Positions 10,601 to 20,688 of a stretch of 64,000 nucleotides of DNA are shown piece after piece. Both the position numbers and the translations under genes were made by a program. The notes below the pieces were generated by a model. It had not been told where the DNA came from, made no database searches, and was given only the letters and a program-made list of their open reading frames with translations. The stretch's first letter is position 1, and the number at the start of each line of letters is the position of its first letter. Source of the DNA: Oceanihabitans sp. IOP_32. GTDB taxonomy: Bacteria > Bacteroidota > Bacteroidia > Flavobacteriales > Flavobacteriaceae. The stretch lies in NCBI RefSeq assembly GCF_009498295.1, contig NZ_CP040813.1:2177001-2241000 (forward strand). Direction: 5' to 3'.

Positions 10601-11427
10601 CCGCCAGCGAGTCGGTCTCTAATTTCTCCACCAGAACCTGTGGCAGCACCGTTAAAAGGCTCTACGGTTGTTGGGAAATTATGTGTTTCCGCTTTAAGCG
10701 AAATCACCGAATCAAAATCTTTTGTGGTGTAATACTCTGGAACATCGGCGCGTTTTGGTGCAAATTGTTCCACTTTAGGGCCTTTTACAAAAGCAACATT
10801 GTCTTTATATGCCGAAACAATAGTGTTTGGATGTTGTTTTGAGGTTTCTTTTATGAGTTTGAAAAGTGAGCTAGGTTTTTCTTCACCATCAATTATAAAG
10901 GTGCCGTTAAAAATTTTATGACGACAATGCTCACTATTTACCTGCGAGAATCCAAAAACTTCAGAATCGGTTAATGGTCTGCCTATTTTTTTGGCAACAC
11001 CTTCTAGGTAGTCCACTTCTTCATCGCTTAAAGCTAAGCCTTCTTGTTGGTTGTAAGCCGCAATGTCTTTAATGTTTAAGATGGGCTCTGGTTTAATATC
11101 AACAGCAAATGATTTTTGATTTAAGCCATTGTATTTCTCAGAAATCATGGGGTCGAAAGCTTTAAAGTCTTTTGTTACGGCCTCGAATTCTTCAATTCTG
11201 ATAATATCTGAGATTCCCATATTTTGGGTAATTTCAACGGCATTGGTGCTCCAAGGGGTAATCATTGCCGCACGTGGGCCAACAAAAAAAGCATCTAAAG
11301 ATGCTTGATCTATTTTTGGTTGATTGCCAAATAACCATACTAATTTAGAGATGGTTTCGCTTGATAATTCTTTTGTTGTTTGAACAGCAAAAACTTTGCT
11401 ATTTACGTTTCCAAAGAAGTGAATCAT
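7672..11427 (-). CDS. purL: Phosphoribosylformylglycinamidine synthase (large, single-chain form)
   Basis: This enzyme converts FGAR, glutamine and ATP to FGAM in de novo purine synthesis. The 1251-residue protein has the large-form order: an N-terminal PurS-like region, two ATP-binding synthetase halves (KAETHNFPTTVEPFNGAATG, SIHDHGAGGHLNCLSELVED), and a C-terminal glutamine amidotransferase domain. The amidotransferase shows GICNGAQ (nucleophile Cys near 1098) and MPHIERSTFQW (catalytic His near 1210). About 26 residues at 977-1002, between the synthetase part and the glutaminase domain, are encoded by an inserted palindromic repeat (8424-8497) and look unlike the family sequence. The frame is preserved and all catalytic motifs remain, so the enzyme is probably functional. 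It appears to be a single-gene transcript with its own terminator. Confidence 0.97.
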   Translation of the reverse strand: MIHFFGNVNSKVFAVQTTKELSSETISKLVWLFGNQPKIDQASLDAFFVGPRAAMITPWSTNAVEITQNMGISDIIRIEEFEAVTKDFKAFDPMISEKYNGLNQKSFAVDIKPEPILNIKDIAAYNQQEGLALSDEEVDYLEGVAKKIGRPLTDSEVFGFSQVNSEHCRHKIFNGTFIIDGEEKPSSLFKLIKETSKQHPNTIVSAYKDNVAFVKGPKVEQFAPKRADVPEYYTTKDFDSVISLKAETHNFPTTVEPFNGAATGSGGEIRDRLAGGKGSLPLAGTAVYMTSYSRLEANRPWEKAFPERQWLYQTPIDILIKASNGASDFGNKFGQPLICGSVLTFEHDENSDGTKNPSEGTKRKLGYDKVIMQAGGIGYGKIEQALKDTPQKGDKIVILGGENYRIGMGGAAVSSADTGEFESGIELNAVQRSNPEMQKRAANAVRGMVESDENFIVSIHDHGAGGHLNCLSELVEDTGGLIDLDKLPVGDPTLSDKEIIGNESQERMGLVIAEKHIDTLKKIADRERSPMYTVGDVTNDHRFTFQSKTKGNKPMDLAMDDLFGSSPKTVMTDQTIKRHYKDVTYNSDNFYDYLDQVLQLEAVACKDWLTNKVDRCVGGKVAKQQCAGSLQIPLNNVGVMALDYKGKEGIATSIGHSPISGLINPIAGSRNSIAEALTNIIWAPLKDGLQSVSLSANWMWPCKNEGEDARLYEAVKAISEFAIDLGINVPTGKDSLSMKQKYPNEEVISPGTVIISAAAHCNDITQVIEPVFQKNAGSIYYINLSQDEFKLGGSSFAQILNKIGNETPNVKDAAYVKHVFNTIQELIKDEHIVAGHDVASGGLITTLLEMCFADNNLGAELDLTALNEKDSFKILFAENSGIVFQAKDASVETLLSEAKIDFFNIGKVTESDVLSIINQAEVFTMTVSRLRDVWYKTSFLLDQKQTANNLAEARFNNYKKQPLEYVFPKHFTGKLADVMASTTKPSVPNEQIAKTPASRNDVKRPKAAILREKGSNSEREMANAMYLAGFDVKDVHMTDLISGRETLEDIQFIGAVGGFSNSDVLGSAKGWAGAFKYNEKANTALKNFFAREDTLSVGICNGAQLWMELDLVNPEHDTHGKLTYNDSKKHESAFTSVKIQENHSVMLSSLAGSTLGVWISHGEGKFNLPYSEDKYHIVAKYGYESYPSNPNGSDFNTAMMCDKTGRHLVTMPHIERSTFQWNWAHYPQGRKDEVSPWLEAFVNARTWIENK
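8424..8497. repeat. CGTCATGGCGAG-type palindromic element inserted in frame in purL
   Basis: The 74-bp imperfect palindrome has outer arms CGTCGTTGCGAG and CTCGCCATGACG and inner arms GGCAATCTGTTC and GAACAGATGGC around a short loop. Its arm and the GAAGCCATCT segment match the basic unit of the repeat array at 12899-17083. It is translated as part of PurL without breaking the frame. Confidence 0.85.
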
Positions 11428-11577
11428 TAGGTATTGAATTAATGGTTTTTAGTAAAATGTAAATGTAACTTTTTTCGTTGTAATACGAATTTAAATTTAG
11501 GGTCAAAAAATTTTAGTTATTCACGAGGTTTTTAACAATAAAAATCACGTTTTTAAGGGTTTGTGTTTTAATTCTTA

Positions 11578-12792
11578 TTAGTTTTTACGTTCTAAAAGTG
11601 CCATATAAAAACCATCAAAACCAGATTGATGTGCTAGTACGTTTTTGTCTTTTAATAAAACGAAATGCTCACCAGCATCAGATTTTAAAAACCTTTCAAC
11701 TTGTTTTTGGTTTTCAGACGGTAAGATGGAGCAGGTGGCATAAACCAGTTGTCCGCCAACTTTTACCATTCTAGAATATTGTTGTAAGATATCTTGTTGG
11801 GTGCCTTTTATTTTTTCAATAAACTCGGGTTGTAATTTCCACTTGGCATCTGGATTTCTGCGTAAAACGCCTAGGCCAGAACACGGGGCATCAATTAAAA
11901 CACGATCGGCCTTGTCGTATAATTTTTTGATGACTTTTGTGGAGTCTATAACACGATTTTCAATGTTATGTGCGCCGTTTCTTTTAGCGCGACGTTTTAA
12001 TTCGTTAAGTTTATTTTCGTAAATGTCTAAAGCAATAATTTGCCCTTTGTTTTCCATTAAGGCTGCCAAATGCAATGTTTTTCCGCCAGCGCCAGCGCAG
12101 GCATCAATAACACGCATACCAGGTTCTACATTTAAAAACTCGGCTACTAATTGTGAAGAGGCATCTTGGACTTCAAAATGGCCTTTTTTAAAGGCTTCGG
12201 TAGAGAATACGTTGGCGCGTTCTTTTAACTTTAGAGCATTGGGATAATGGTTTAAAACATCGGTTTCGATATCTAAATCAAATAATTCCTCTTGCAGTTT
12301 TTCTTTGGTTGTTTTTAAGGTATTTACTCTTAAAATAACATTGGCTTGTTGGTTAAGTGCGGTTATTTCTTTAGACCAAAGGGCCTCGCCTAATTCTTCG
12401 CTACCCAAAGCGTCCATCCAATCTGGAATCGATTCTTTGTATTTTCTTATTTTGGATAATTCATCAAAACGTCCCTTAATTTTACGTAACGGTGTGCCTT
12501 CAAAATATTTCCAATCGGGGAGTTTTATGCCTTTAAGGGTGGCCCAAACCGCAAACATACGCCATAGGTTATCTCTATCAAACGGTTCTTTTACATCGGC
12601 AATTTCGGCATATAAGCGTTTCCATCTTACCATATCGTAAGTGGTTTCGGCAACAAAACCGCGGTCGCGGGCGCCCCATCGTTTGTCGCGTTTTAAAAGT
12701 TGTTGTATCACCTTATCGGCATACTTTCCTTCGTTAAAGATTAGGGTTAAGCCATCAATAACCGCAAAGCATAAATTTCTGTGTAATCGCAT
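11578..12792 (-). CDS. RsmB/NOP2-family rRNA (cytosine-5) methyltransferase
   Basis: This SAM-dependent enzyme probably methylates cytosine-5 of 16S rRNA. From the ATG at 12792 it has 404 residues; an earlier in-frame start at 12813 (seven more residues) is possible, but family members begin MRLHRNL. The N-terminal half (to ~190) is an RNA-binding region. The C-terminal Rossmann domain shows the SAM site DACAGAGGKTLHLA, the motif IDAPCSGLG (Cys near 303) and YATCSILPSEN (catalytic Cys near 352). Both cysteines of the RsmB mechanism are present. The gene is monocistronic, and the repeat array begins ~110 bp upstream of its start. Confidence 0.92.
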   Translation of the reverse strand: MRLHRNLCFAVIDGLTLIFNEGKYADKVIQQLLKRDKRWGARDRGFVAETTYDMVRWKRLYAEIADVKEPFDRDNLWRMFAVWATLKGIKLPDWKYFEGTPLRKIKGRFDELSKIRKYKESIPDWMDALGSEELGEALWSKEITALNQQANVILRVNTLKTTKEKLQEELFDLDIETDVLNHYPNALKLKERANVFSTEAFKKGHFEVQDASSQLVAEFLNVEPGMRVIDACAGAGGKTLHLAALMENKGQIIALDIYENKLNELKRRAKRNGAHNIENRVIDSTKVIKKLYDKADRVLIDAPCSGLGVLRRNPDAKWKLQPEFIEKIKGTQQDILQQYSRMVKVGGQLVYATCSILPSENQKQVERFLKSDAGEHFVLLKDKNVLAHQSGFDGFYMALLERKN

Positions 12793-12898
12793 CGTTTGTA
12801 AATAAGTGTGCAAAGGTACGTTAAAAGTTTTTGGCTTTAAAAATAATGATTAGCGTTTTTAGTGTGATATATTGTTTAAGTGCCATTGAGCTGTTAAG

Positions 12899-13757
12899 AT
12901 GAGGAAGCATGACGACGCCATCTTTCCAATGAAAACAGTAAGTGAAATCGTGAGATTCTTCGACTCCGAATATATTCGGAATGCTCTGAATGACGGGATT
13001 CGCTCTGAATGACAGGCTGGGCTTTGAATAATTCACGTCTGTCATTCAGAAGGAGGCACGACTGAAGAATCTTTATAATGGGTTATGCTAAGTTTATAGA
13101 GAAAGAGATTCTTCGCTGTGCTCTGAATGACAGGCTGCTCTGAATGACAGGCTGCTATGAACAACATAACACCGCAAAAATCCGTCATGGCGAGGAGTCA
13201 TGACGACGCCATCTTTTGATTGAAAGGGCAAGTGAAATCATGAGATTCTTCGACTCCGAATATATTCGGAATGCTCTGAATGACAGGCTGCTCAGAATGA
13301 TAGGATTCGCTTTGAATAATTCACGTCTGTCATTCAGAAGGAGGCACGACTGAAGAATCTTTATAATGGGTTATGCTAAGTTTATGGAGAAAGAGATTCT
13401 TCGCTGTGCTCTGAATGACAGGCTGCTCTGAATGACAGGATTCGTTATAAACAACTACACACAGTGGTAATCCGTCATGGCGAGGAAGCATGACGACGCC
13501 ATCTTTCCAATGAAAACAGTAAGTGAAATCGTGAGATTCTTCGACTCCGAATATATTCGGAATGCTCTGAATGACGGGATTCGCTCTGAATGACAGGCTG
13601 GGCTTTGAATAATTCACGTCTGTCATTCAGAAGGAGGCACGACTGAAGAATCTTTATAATGGGTTATGCTAAGTTTATAGAGAAAGAGATTCTTCGCTGT
13701 GCTCTGAATGACAGGCTGCTCTGAATGACAGGCTGCTATGAACAACATAACACCGCA
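12899..13757. repeat. REP-like mosaic repeat array, left block
   Basis: The block is built of ~290-bp composite units. Each contains GTCATGGCGAGGAAGCATG, a GAGATTCTTCG segment, the perfect palindrome TCCGAATATATTCGGA, GTCATTCAGAAGGAGGCACG and several copies of CTCTGAATGACAGG. Segments 12901-13184 and 13482-13765 are identical over 284 bp (period 581). Open frames inside are by-products of the repeat, not genes. The block is continuous with the right block, from which it is separated only by the insertion sequence. Confidence 0.9.
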
Positions 13758-13787
13758 AAAATCCGGGATCAAGTCCAAAAGTTGTGT

Positions 13788-14782
13788 TTAAGCAAATATT
13801 GTTATTAATCTATAGAGGAAGAATTCTACGTTTTTCACACCTCTAAACTGCGCTCTAAACGCTTTGATTTTGGTATTAAATGATTCTGCTGATGCGTTTG
13901 TACTTCTATTTATGAAGTAGTTTAATATAGATCGATAGTTAATATGTATTGTATTTGCTATTGAATTAAAAGCTCTAAATCCAGTTTTCTCCACATCGTT
14001 ATACCAATGCGCTAATTTTGTGTATGCTATTTCTACTGATTTTGCTGTATTGAAAATATTTCTTAGTCCCTGTACTAAGAGTTAAATGCAACCTTGATAT
14101 CAGGATATTCATTGAAGAGTATTGCACTTCTTTGGTATTGATTTTTTGTCCATTTAGAAGGATTTTTATAAAGTAAATATCTGCTTCTAGCTAAGAGTTG
14201 TTTTCTTGTGTCACCATTTTTAAATATTTCAGGATTATACCTTTTATTGCTTGCTCTAGCTTGCTTGATTTTTTCGTTTTCTAGGTCTATGGCCTCCCAT
14301 CTATGCTTAATTCTAATGTCTTGTAATGCTTCCAAAGCTAGCTTTTGCACGTGAAAACGATCTGTGACTTGTACGGCTTTTGGGAAGCATTTTTTACATA
14401 TAGTTTTCATTGAGTTTGCCATATCTAGAGTTATTTCCTTGACCTTAGCTCTTTTCTTTGCTGAGATTTTGAGCAGTTGTTCTATAATGGGATCTACTTT
14501 GGTTCCAGCAAAAATGGCGACTATACTACCTTTCTTTCCTTTTGCTTTTTTGTTTGTAATTATGGTGTAGAGTTCACCTTTGGAGAGTGCTGTTTCATCA
14601 ATAGATAGATAAGCACCTATATTCTCTGGAAAAATGAGCCATTGTTTGGCGTGCTTCTTTTGATCCCACTCTTTAAAATCGCTTAAATAGTCTTTATACT
14701 GTCGTTGTAATTTTTTCCCATTTACTCCATAGAAGTGTCCAATAGTATGACAGTCTGAGGCTCTAGTATTGACTAATTTCTT
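13788..14782 (-). pseudogene. ISL3/ISAon1-type transposase (orfB), frameshifted
   Basis: The DDE transposase frame opens at 14782 and reads through ASDCHTIGHFYGVNGKK, SIDETALSKGELYTI (first Asp), and LDMANSM...VTDRFHVQK (second Asp). It meets a stop near 14075. The rest continues in another frame (EKTGFRAFNSIANT to the stop at 13788) and holds the last catalytic Glu in NASAESFNTKIKAFRAQ. The break is at about 14080-14090 and needs a one-base shift. Without it the product lacks the catalytic Glu, so this copy is probably inactive. The frame has no ATG near its start, which suggests expression by frameshifting from orfA in intact relatives. Confidence 0.85.
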
Positions 14783-15116
14783 TTAAAAAAGCAGCGAACT
14801 CGGTGGTCATTCGTGTTCCCTGTGCTACTAAATTCCAATCTCTTTGTACGACTTGCTTAGTGGTTTTATCTAGCCATCTTCGCCGCTTTACATGCAGATA
14901 GACCGTGTTTCCTCTCAGCGGAAAATCTTGAATGGTTATTTGTTTATGAAACCCATGAGCAATTAACTCGCGTTTAGACTCTTCTTTAGGGGTGATATTA
15001 CGTTCTTCGAAGTAAAGATGCATTACTTCACCATTTTTTGTGCTATTTACCAAATCAAAATGATTGATTAAAAATTCAGGTAAAATAAGTTTGAGTAGTT
15101 CTAGATAATTGTCCAA
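14763..15116 (-). CDS. ISAon1-type transposase N-terminal region protein (orfA)
   Basis: This 117-residue protein from a TTG start resembles the small first frame of ISAon1-like elements. It includes the segment RWLDKTTKQVVQRDWNLVAQ, a likely DNA-binding or zinc-ribbon-derived region. Its end overlaps the opening of the orfB frame by 20 bp, in the +1 frame relative to it. It lies inside the insertion sequence. Confidence 0.8.
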   Translation of the reverse strand: MDNYLELLKLILPEFLINHFDLVNSTKNGEVMHLYFEERNITPKEESKRELIAHGFHKQITIQDFPLRGNTVYLHVKRRRWLDKTTKQVVQRDWNLVAQGTRMTTEFAAFLKEISQY

Positions 15117-15191
15117 AATAATATTTTTAAAAACAAAAATCGCAATCTTATTTCAATTTACACACAACTTTTGAGAATGATCCAAAATCCG

Positions 15192-17083
15192 TCATGGCGA
15201 GGAAGCATGACGACGCCATCTTTTGATTGAAAGGGCAAGTGAAATCATGAGATTCTTCGACTCCGAATATATTCGGAATGCTCTGAATGACAGGCTGCTC
15301 TGAATTACAGGATTCGCTTTGAATAATTCACGTCTGTCATTCAGAAGGAGGCACGACTGAAGAATCTTTATAATGGGTTATGCTAAGTTTATAGAGAAAG
15401 AGATTCTTCGCTGTGCTCTGAATGACAGGCTGCTCTGAATGACAGGATTCGTTATAATCAACTACACACAGTAGTAATCCGTCATGGCGAGGAAGCATGA
15501 CGACGCCATCTTTTGATTGAAAGGGCAAGTGAAATCGTGAGATTCTTCGACTCCGAATATATTCGGAATGCTCTGAATGACAGGCTGCTCTGAATGACAG
15601 GCTGCTTTGAATGACAGGGTAGGTTGATTGACGGCACACCATAACAATACGTCATGGCGAGGAAGTATGACGACGCCATCTTTCCAATGAAAACAGCAAG
15701 TAAAATCGTGAGATTCTTCGCTTTGCTCTGAATGACAGGCTTCTCTGAATGACAGCTCGCTCTGATTGACAGGATTCATTCTAAACAACTACACACAGTG
15801 GTAATCCGTCATGGCGAGGAAGCATGACGAAGCCATCTTTTGATTGAAAGTGCAAGTGAAATCATGAGATTCTTCGACTCCGAATATATTCGGAATGCTC
15901 TGAATGACAGGCTGCTCTGAATTACAGGATTCGCTTTGAATAATTCACGTCTGTCATTCAGAAGGAGGCACGACTGAAGAATCTTTATAATGGGTTATGC
16001 TAAGTTTATAGAGAAAGAGATTCTTCGACTCCGAATATATTCGGAATGCTCTGAATGATAGGCTTTGTTCTGATTGACAGGCTGCTTTGAATGACAGGGT
16101 AGGTTGATTGACGGCACACCATAACAATACGTCATGGCGAGGAAGCATGACGACGCCATCTCTTCAATGAAAACAGCAAGTAAAATCGTGAGATTCTTCG
16201 CTTTGCTCTGAATGACAGGCTTCTCTGAATGGCAGGCTGCTCTGATTGACAGGATTCATTCTAAACAACTACACACAGTGGTAATCCGTCATGGCGAGGA
16301 AGCATGACGACGCCATCTTTTGATTGAAAGAGCAAGTGTAATCGTGAGATTCTTCGACTCCGAATATATTCGGAATGCTCTGAATGACAGGCTGCTCTGA
16401 ATTACAGGATTCGCTTTGAATAATTCACGTCTGTCATTCAGAAGGAGGCACGACTGAAGAATCTTTATAATGGGTTATGCTAAGTTTATAGAGAAAGAGA
16501 TTCTTCCACTCCGAATATATTCGGAATGCTCTGAATGACAGAATTCGCTCTGAATGACAGGATTCGTTATAAACAACAACACACAGTAGTAATCCGTCAT
16601 GGCGAGGAAGCATGACGAAGCCATCTTTTGATTGAAAGGGCAAGTAAAACTCATGAGATTCTTCGCTTTGCTCTGAATGACAGGCTTTGCTCTGAATGAC
16701 AGTCTGCTCTGAATGACAGGCTGCTATGAACAACATAACACCGCAAAAATCCGTCATGGCGAGGAAGCATGACGACGCCATCTTTTGAATGAAAGAGCAA
16801 GTAAAACCGTGAGATTCTTCGCTGTGCTCTGAATGACAGGCTGCTCTGAATTACAGGATTCGCTCTGAATGACAGGATTCGTTATAAACAACTACACACA
16901 GTGGTAATCCGTCATGGCGAGGAAGCATGACGACGCCATCTCTTCAATGAAAACAGCAAGTAAAATCGTGAGATTCTTCGCTTTGCTCTGAATGACAGGC
17001 TTCGCTCTGAATGACAGGCTGCTCTGAATGACAGGCTGCTCTGAATGACAGGCTGCTCTGAATGACAGGCTGCTCTGAATGAC
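15192..17083. repeat. REP-like mosaic repeat array, right block
   Basis: This continues the left block with nine GTCATGGCGAGGA-type heads (15191, 15481, 15651, 15808, 16131, 16288, 16596, 16754, 16911). They are separated by 157-320 bp of shuffled modules. Linkers alternate between ACTACACACAGTGGTAATCC, ACATAACACCGCAAAAATCC and CACACCATAACAATAC types. The segments at 15651 and 16131 are close duplicates with a 480-bp period. Small frames encoding peptides such as SFRAACHSEQ are repeat translations, not proteins. Confidence 0.9.
17004..17083. repeat. 17-bp perfect tandem repeat
   Basis: Four full head-to-tail copies and one partial copy of GCTCTGAATGACAGGCT form the right edge of the array. 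It stops 24 bp before the groEL terminator stem. Confidence 0.9.
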
Positions 17084-17106
17084 GACAGACGGATTATATA
17101 AACTAA

Positions 17107-17141
17107 AAACGCTCCTTTCAATAATTCTGAAAGGAGCGTTT
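17107..17141 (-). terminator. Rho-independent terminator of groESL
   Basis: A perfect 14-bp stem (AAACGCTCCTTTCA / TGAAAGGAGCGTTT) with a 7-nt loop lies ~50 bp after the groEL stop codon. Confidence 0.9.
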
Positions 17142-17192
17142 AATATTAAAAAAAACAAACACAAATAAAGATGTGTTTCTGTTTTAAATGGT

Positions 17193-18842
<1,650 letters not shown>

Positions 18843-18932
18843 TCATTCCCACGAAGGTAGGAATCTGTTTCATGTTACGTTAATATTTATTTAGAAGTTT
18901 TCCGCTTTTGCGGAAATGAAAAAAGCTATGTT

Positions 18933-19208
18933 TTAAACAATAGCTAGGATGTCGCTTTCGCGCATAATTAAATAATCTTTCCCCTCAAGTTTAAGCTCGG
19001 TTCCTGCGTATTTACCATACAAAACAGTATCGCCAACTTTCACGGTAATAGGTTCGTCTTTAGTGCCTTTTCCTGCGGCAACAACTTGTCCTTTTTGTGG
19101 TTTTTCTTTAGCGTTATCTGGAATGATAATTCCTGAAGCTGTTTTTGTCTCAGCAGCAGCAGGTTCTATAACAACTCTGTCTGCTAATGGTTTAATGTTT
19201 AAGCTCAT
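18933..19208 (-). CDS. groES: Co-chaperonin GroES (10 kDa)
   Basis: The 91-residue heptameric lid of GroEL has the start [13 protein letters not shown], a mobile loop region around [12 protein letters not shown], and the conserved end [13 protein letters not shown]. It is the first gene of the groES-groEL operon. Confidence 0.99.
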   Translation of the reverse strand: MSLNIKPLADRVVIEPAAAETKTASGIIIPDNAKEKPQKGQVVAAGKGTKDEPITVKVGDTVLYGKYAGTELKLEGKDYLIMRESDILAIV

Positions 19209-19305
19209 TTCTTATTTTATTTTAATTAATTAAATTATGTTTATTACCTCTGTTTTAAGCTAAAAATGTGCCAATACTTTTTAACTGACAAACTTGCAGA
19301 AATAA

Positions 19306-19334
19306 AAAAATGCCAACGTATATGTTGACATTTT
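19306..19334 (-). terminator. Probable terminator after secG
   Basis: On the minus strand AAAATGTCAAC and GTTGGCATTTT pair around a 6-nt loop, followed by a T-rich tract, about 27 bp after the secG stop. It separates the secG operon from groESL. Confidence 0.7.
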
Positions 19335-19360
19335 GTGTTTATAGATTATGATTGTTTAGT

Positions 19361-19720
19361 TTATAAAGAATCATTTGCTGGTGTTGTGTCATTGTTTGTA
19401 GCTGCTGGTAGCGGTGCTGCTTGAGGTAAAGGCTGAGTAGTGGTTGCGTTTGGGTCTAGGGCTTTCGAATCTAGACTCTCACCACCTCTGTTAATAGCAA
19501 CGTTAGATACTAATATTAAAACTAATAAAAGTGTTGCTAAGGTCCATGTGCTTTTGTCTAAAAAATCGGTGGTCTTTTTCACGCCACCTAATTGTTGTGT
19601 GCCTCCACCGCCAAACGAAGATGATAAACCACCACCTTTTGGGTTTTGTACCATAATTACTACTATTAGTAAAAATGCTACGACTACGATTAATGCTAAA
19701 AATATTGTAAACGTACTCAT
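19361..19720 (-). CDS. secG: Preprotein translocase subunit SecG
   Basis: The 119-residue inner-membrane subunit of the SecYEG channel has two membrane segments (residues ~3-22 and ~55-75). Between them is the family loop VQNPKGGGLSSSFGGGG with GGVKKTTDFLDKSTW. The Asn/Pro/Thr-rich tail after residue 85 is typical of Bacteroidota SecG. It follows the TPR-like gene by four bases, so the two are co-transcribed. Confidence 0.93.
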   Translation of the reverse strand: MSTFTIFLALIVVVAFLLIVVIMVQNPKGGGLSSSFGGGGTQQLGGVKKTTDFLDKSTWTLATLLLVLILVSNVAINRGGESLDSKALDPNATTTQPLPQAAPLPAATNNDTTPANDSL

Positions 19721-19724
19721 TGTT

Positions 19725-20612
19725 TTAGTTGTTTTGTTCTTGCAATTGTTCTATTGCTTTAATTTGGTTTGCAAAGAAACTACTTTTTTCTGGATATTTC
19801 AAAATTAAAATCTTGTAAGATTGAATTGCTTTTTTATAGTTTTTTTGTTCTACGTATACACGCGCCAACGTCTCGGTCATTAAAGCCTCTGGTTGTATCA
19901 TCTGAGCTTTGGCGAGATTTCCTTTTGAGGTTGCTGTTTTTGATGGATTTATTTTCGGGTTTCGGGTGATAAATCTGTCGATTAACTCGAATTTTTTGGC
20001 TTTTTCGGTTTCGTTTGGATTTACTTCTTTACCCAGGTTATCTTCTTCTCTTTGTATGGGTTTAAAATGCGTAATTTTTAGCCACTCGTTAAACGAATGT
20101 GTTTCTTTTTTATCAAAACGTAACGGTTTTCCTAGATTAAGTAATTGACCCGCAGGTGTTTGTTCTGTATTTTGTGGCGCTGTCGTATCTGGAGTAGATG
20201 CTTTTTTTGGTTCAAATAAAGCGGGGTCTAAAACACCTTCAGTAGCATGTATTTGTTGTTTAAGCGTGTCATCAAAGGTGGTGCTTTTGCTTACCGAAAT
20301 ATCCTCTGCAGTCACCTTAATATCTTTTAAAGGTTTTATGTTGTTTTGAATAATTTGAGATATCTCGTTTTGAAGAAATGTATCTGAAGTAATATAATCG
20401 AATAAAATACTGCGGTCGCTAGTATATGCCGCGGTAACTTTAAGTTCTTGGTTGTATTTAAAGCTGCTTTGATCTTTTAAACCTTTTAGGTAAATGGCTC
20501 GTGCCGATTGAAAATAAGGGAACTGGTCGATAACAGATTTTACGGTCTCGGTTTGCTCGTGGGTTATAGCTTGAGGATCTTGGAGCAGGTATGTAAAATC
20601 TTTACTATTCAT
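19725..20612 (-). CDS. Cytoplasmic TPR-like protein of the lptE-secG cluster
   Basis: The 295-residue protein has no signal peptide. The C-terminus (about 245-290) contains one clear tetratricopeptide-like unit (ARVYVEQKNYKKAIQSYKIL...). The rest is polar, with a Pro/Thr-rich linker around 140-160. Flavobacterial genomes often carry this gene between lptE and secG; its function is not established. The four-base gap to secG indicates an operon. Confidence 0.7.
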   Translation of the reverse strand: MNSKDFTYLLQDPQAITHEQTETVKSVIDQFPYFQSARAIYLKGLKDQSSFKYNQELKVTAAYTSDRSILFDYITSDTFLQNEISQIIQNNIKPLKDIKVTAEDISVSKSTTFDDTLKQQIHATEGVLDPALFEPKKASTPDTTAPQNTEQTPAGQLLNLGKPLRFDKKETHSFNEWLKITHFKPIQREEDNLGKEVNPNETEKAKKFELIDRFITRNPKINPSKTATSKGNLAKAQMIQPEALMTETLARVYVEQKNYKKAIQSYKILILKYPEKSSFFANQIKAIEQLQEQNN

Positions 20613-20688
20613 TAATTTCTTGTTTAATTCCCTTTTATTGGGAAAGCTAAATATTATTTTCTCAATGTTGCAGCAAACCGTTACGGGT

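Larger units (their letters stand above)
13766..15183 (-). mobile_element. ISL3-family (ISAon1-like) insertion sequence, 1418 bp
   Basis: The left end (GGATCAAGTCCAAAAGTTGT) and the inverted right end (GGATCATTCTCAAAAGTTGT) form terminal inverted repeats sharing the core CAAAAGTTGTGT. The flanks carry an 8-bp direct repeat, AAAATCCG, at 13758-13765 and 15184-15191. The same target occurs uninterrupted in the array at 13177-13184, confirming clean insertion. The element carries two minus-strand reading frames (orfA, orfB) typical of ISAon1-like elements; orfB is frameshifted. An 8-bp target duplication is characteristic of ISL3. Confidence 0.92.

Noticed and set aside
14763-15116. orfA as a stand-alone host gene
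   Set aside because: It lies inside the inverted ends of the insertion sequence and overlaps the transposase frame.
12899-17083. CRISPR array
   Set aside because: Units are long, shuffled and themselves palindromic; the spacers are repeated rather than unique and no cas gene is present.
12821-17164. A dozen short minus-strand frames (60-115 codons) with repeated peptides such as SFRAACHSEQ and HYKDSSVVPPSE
   Set aside because: They are translations of the REP-like array; the same peptides recur in every unit and in different frames, and they have no independent start or coding signature.
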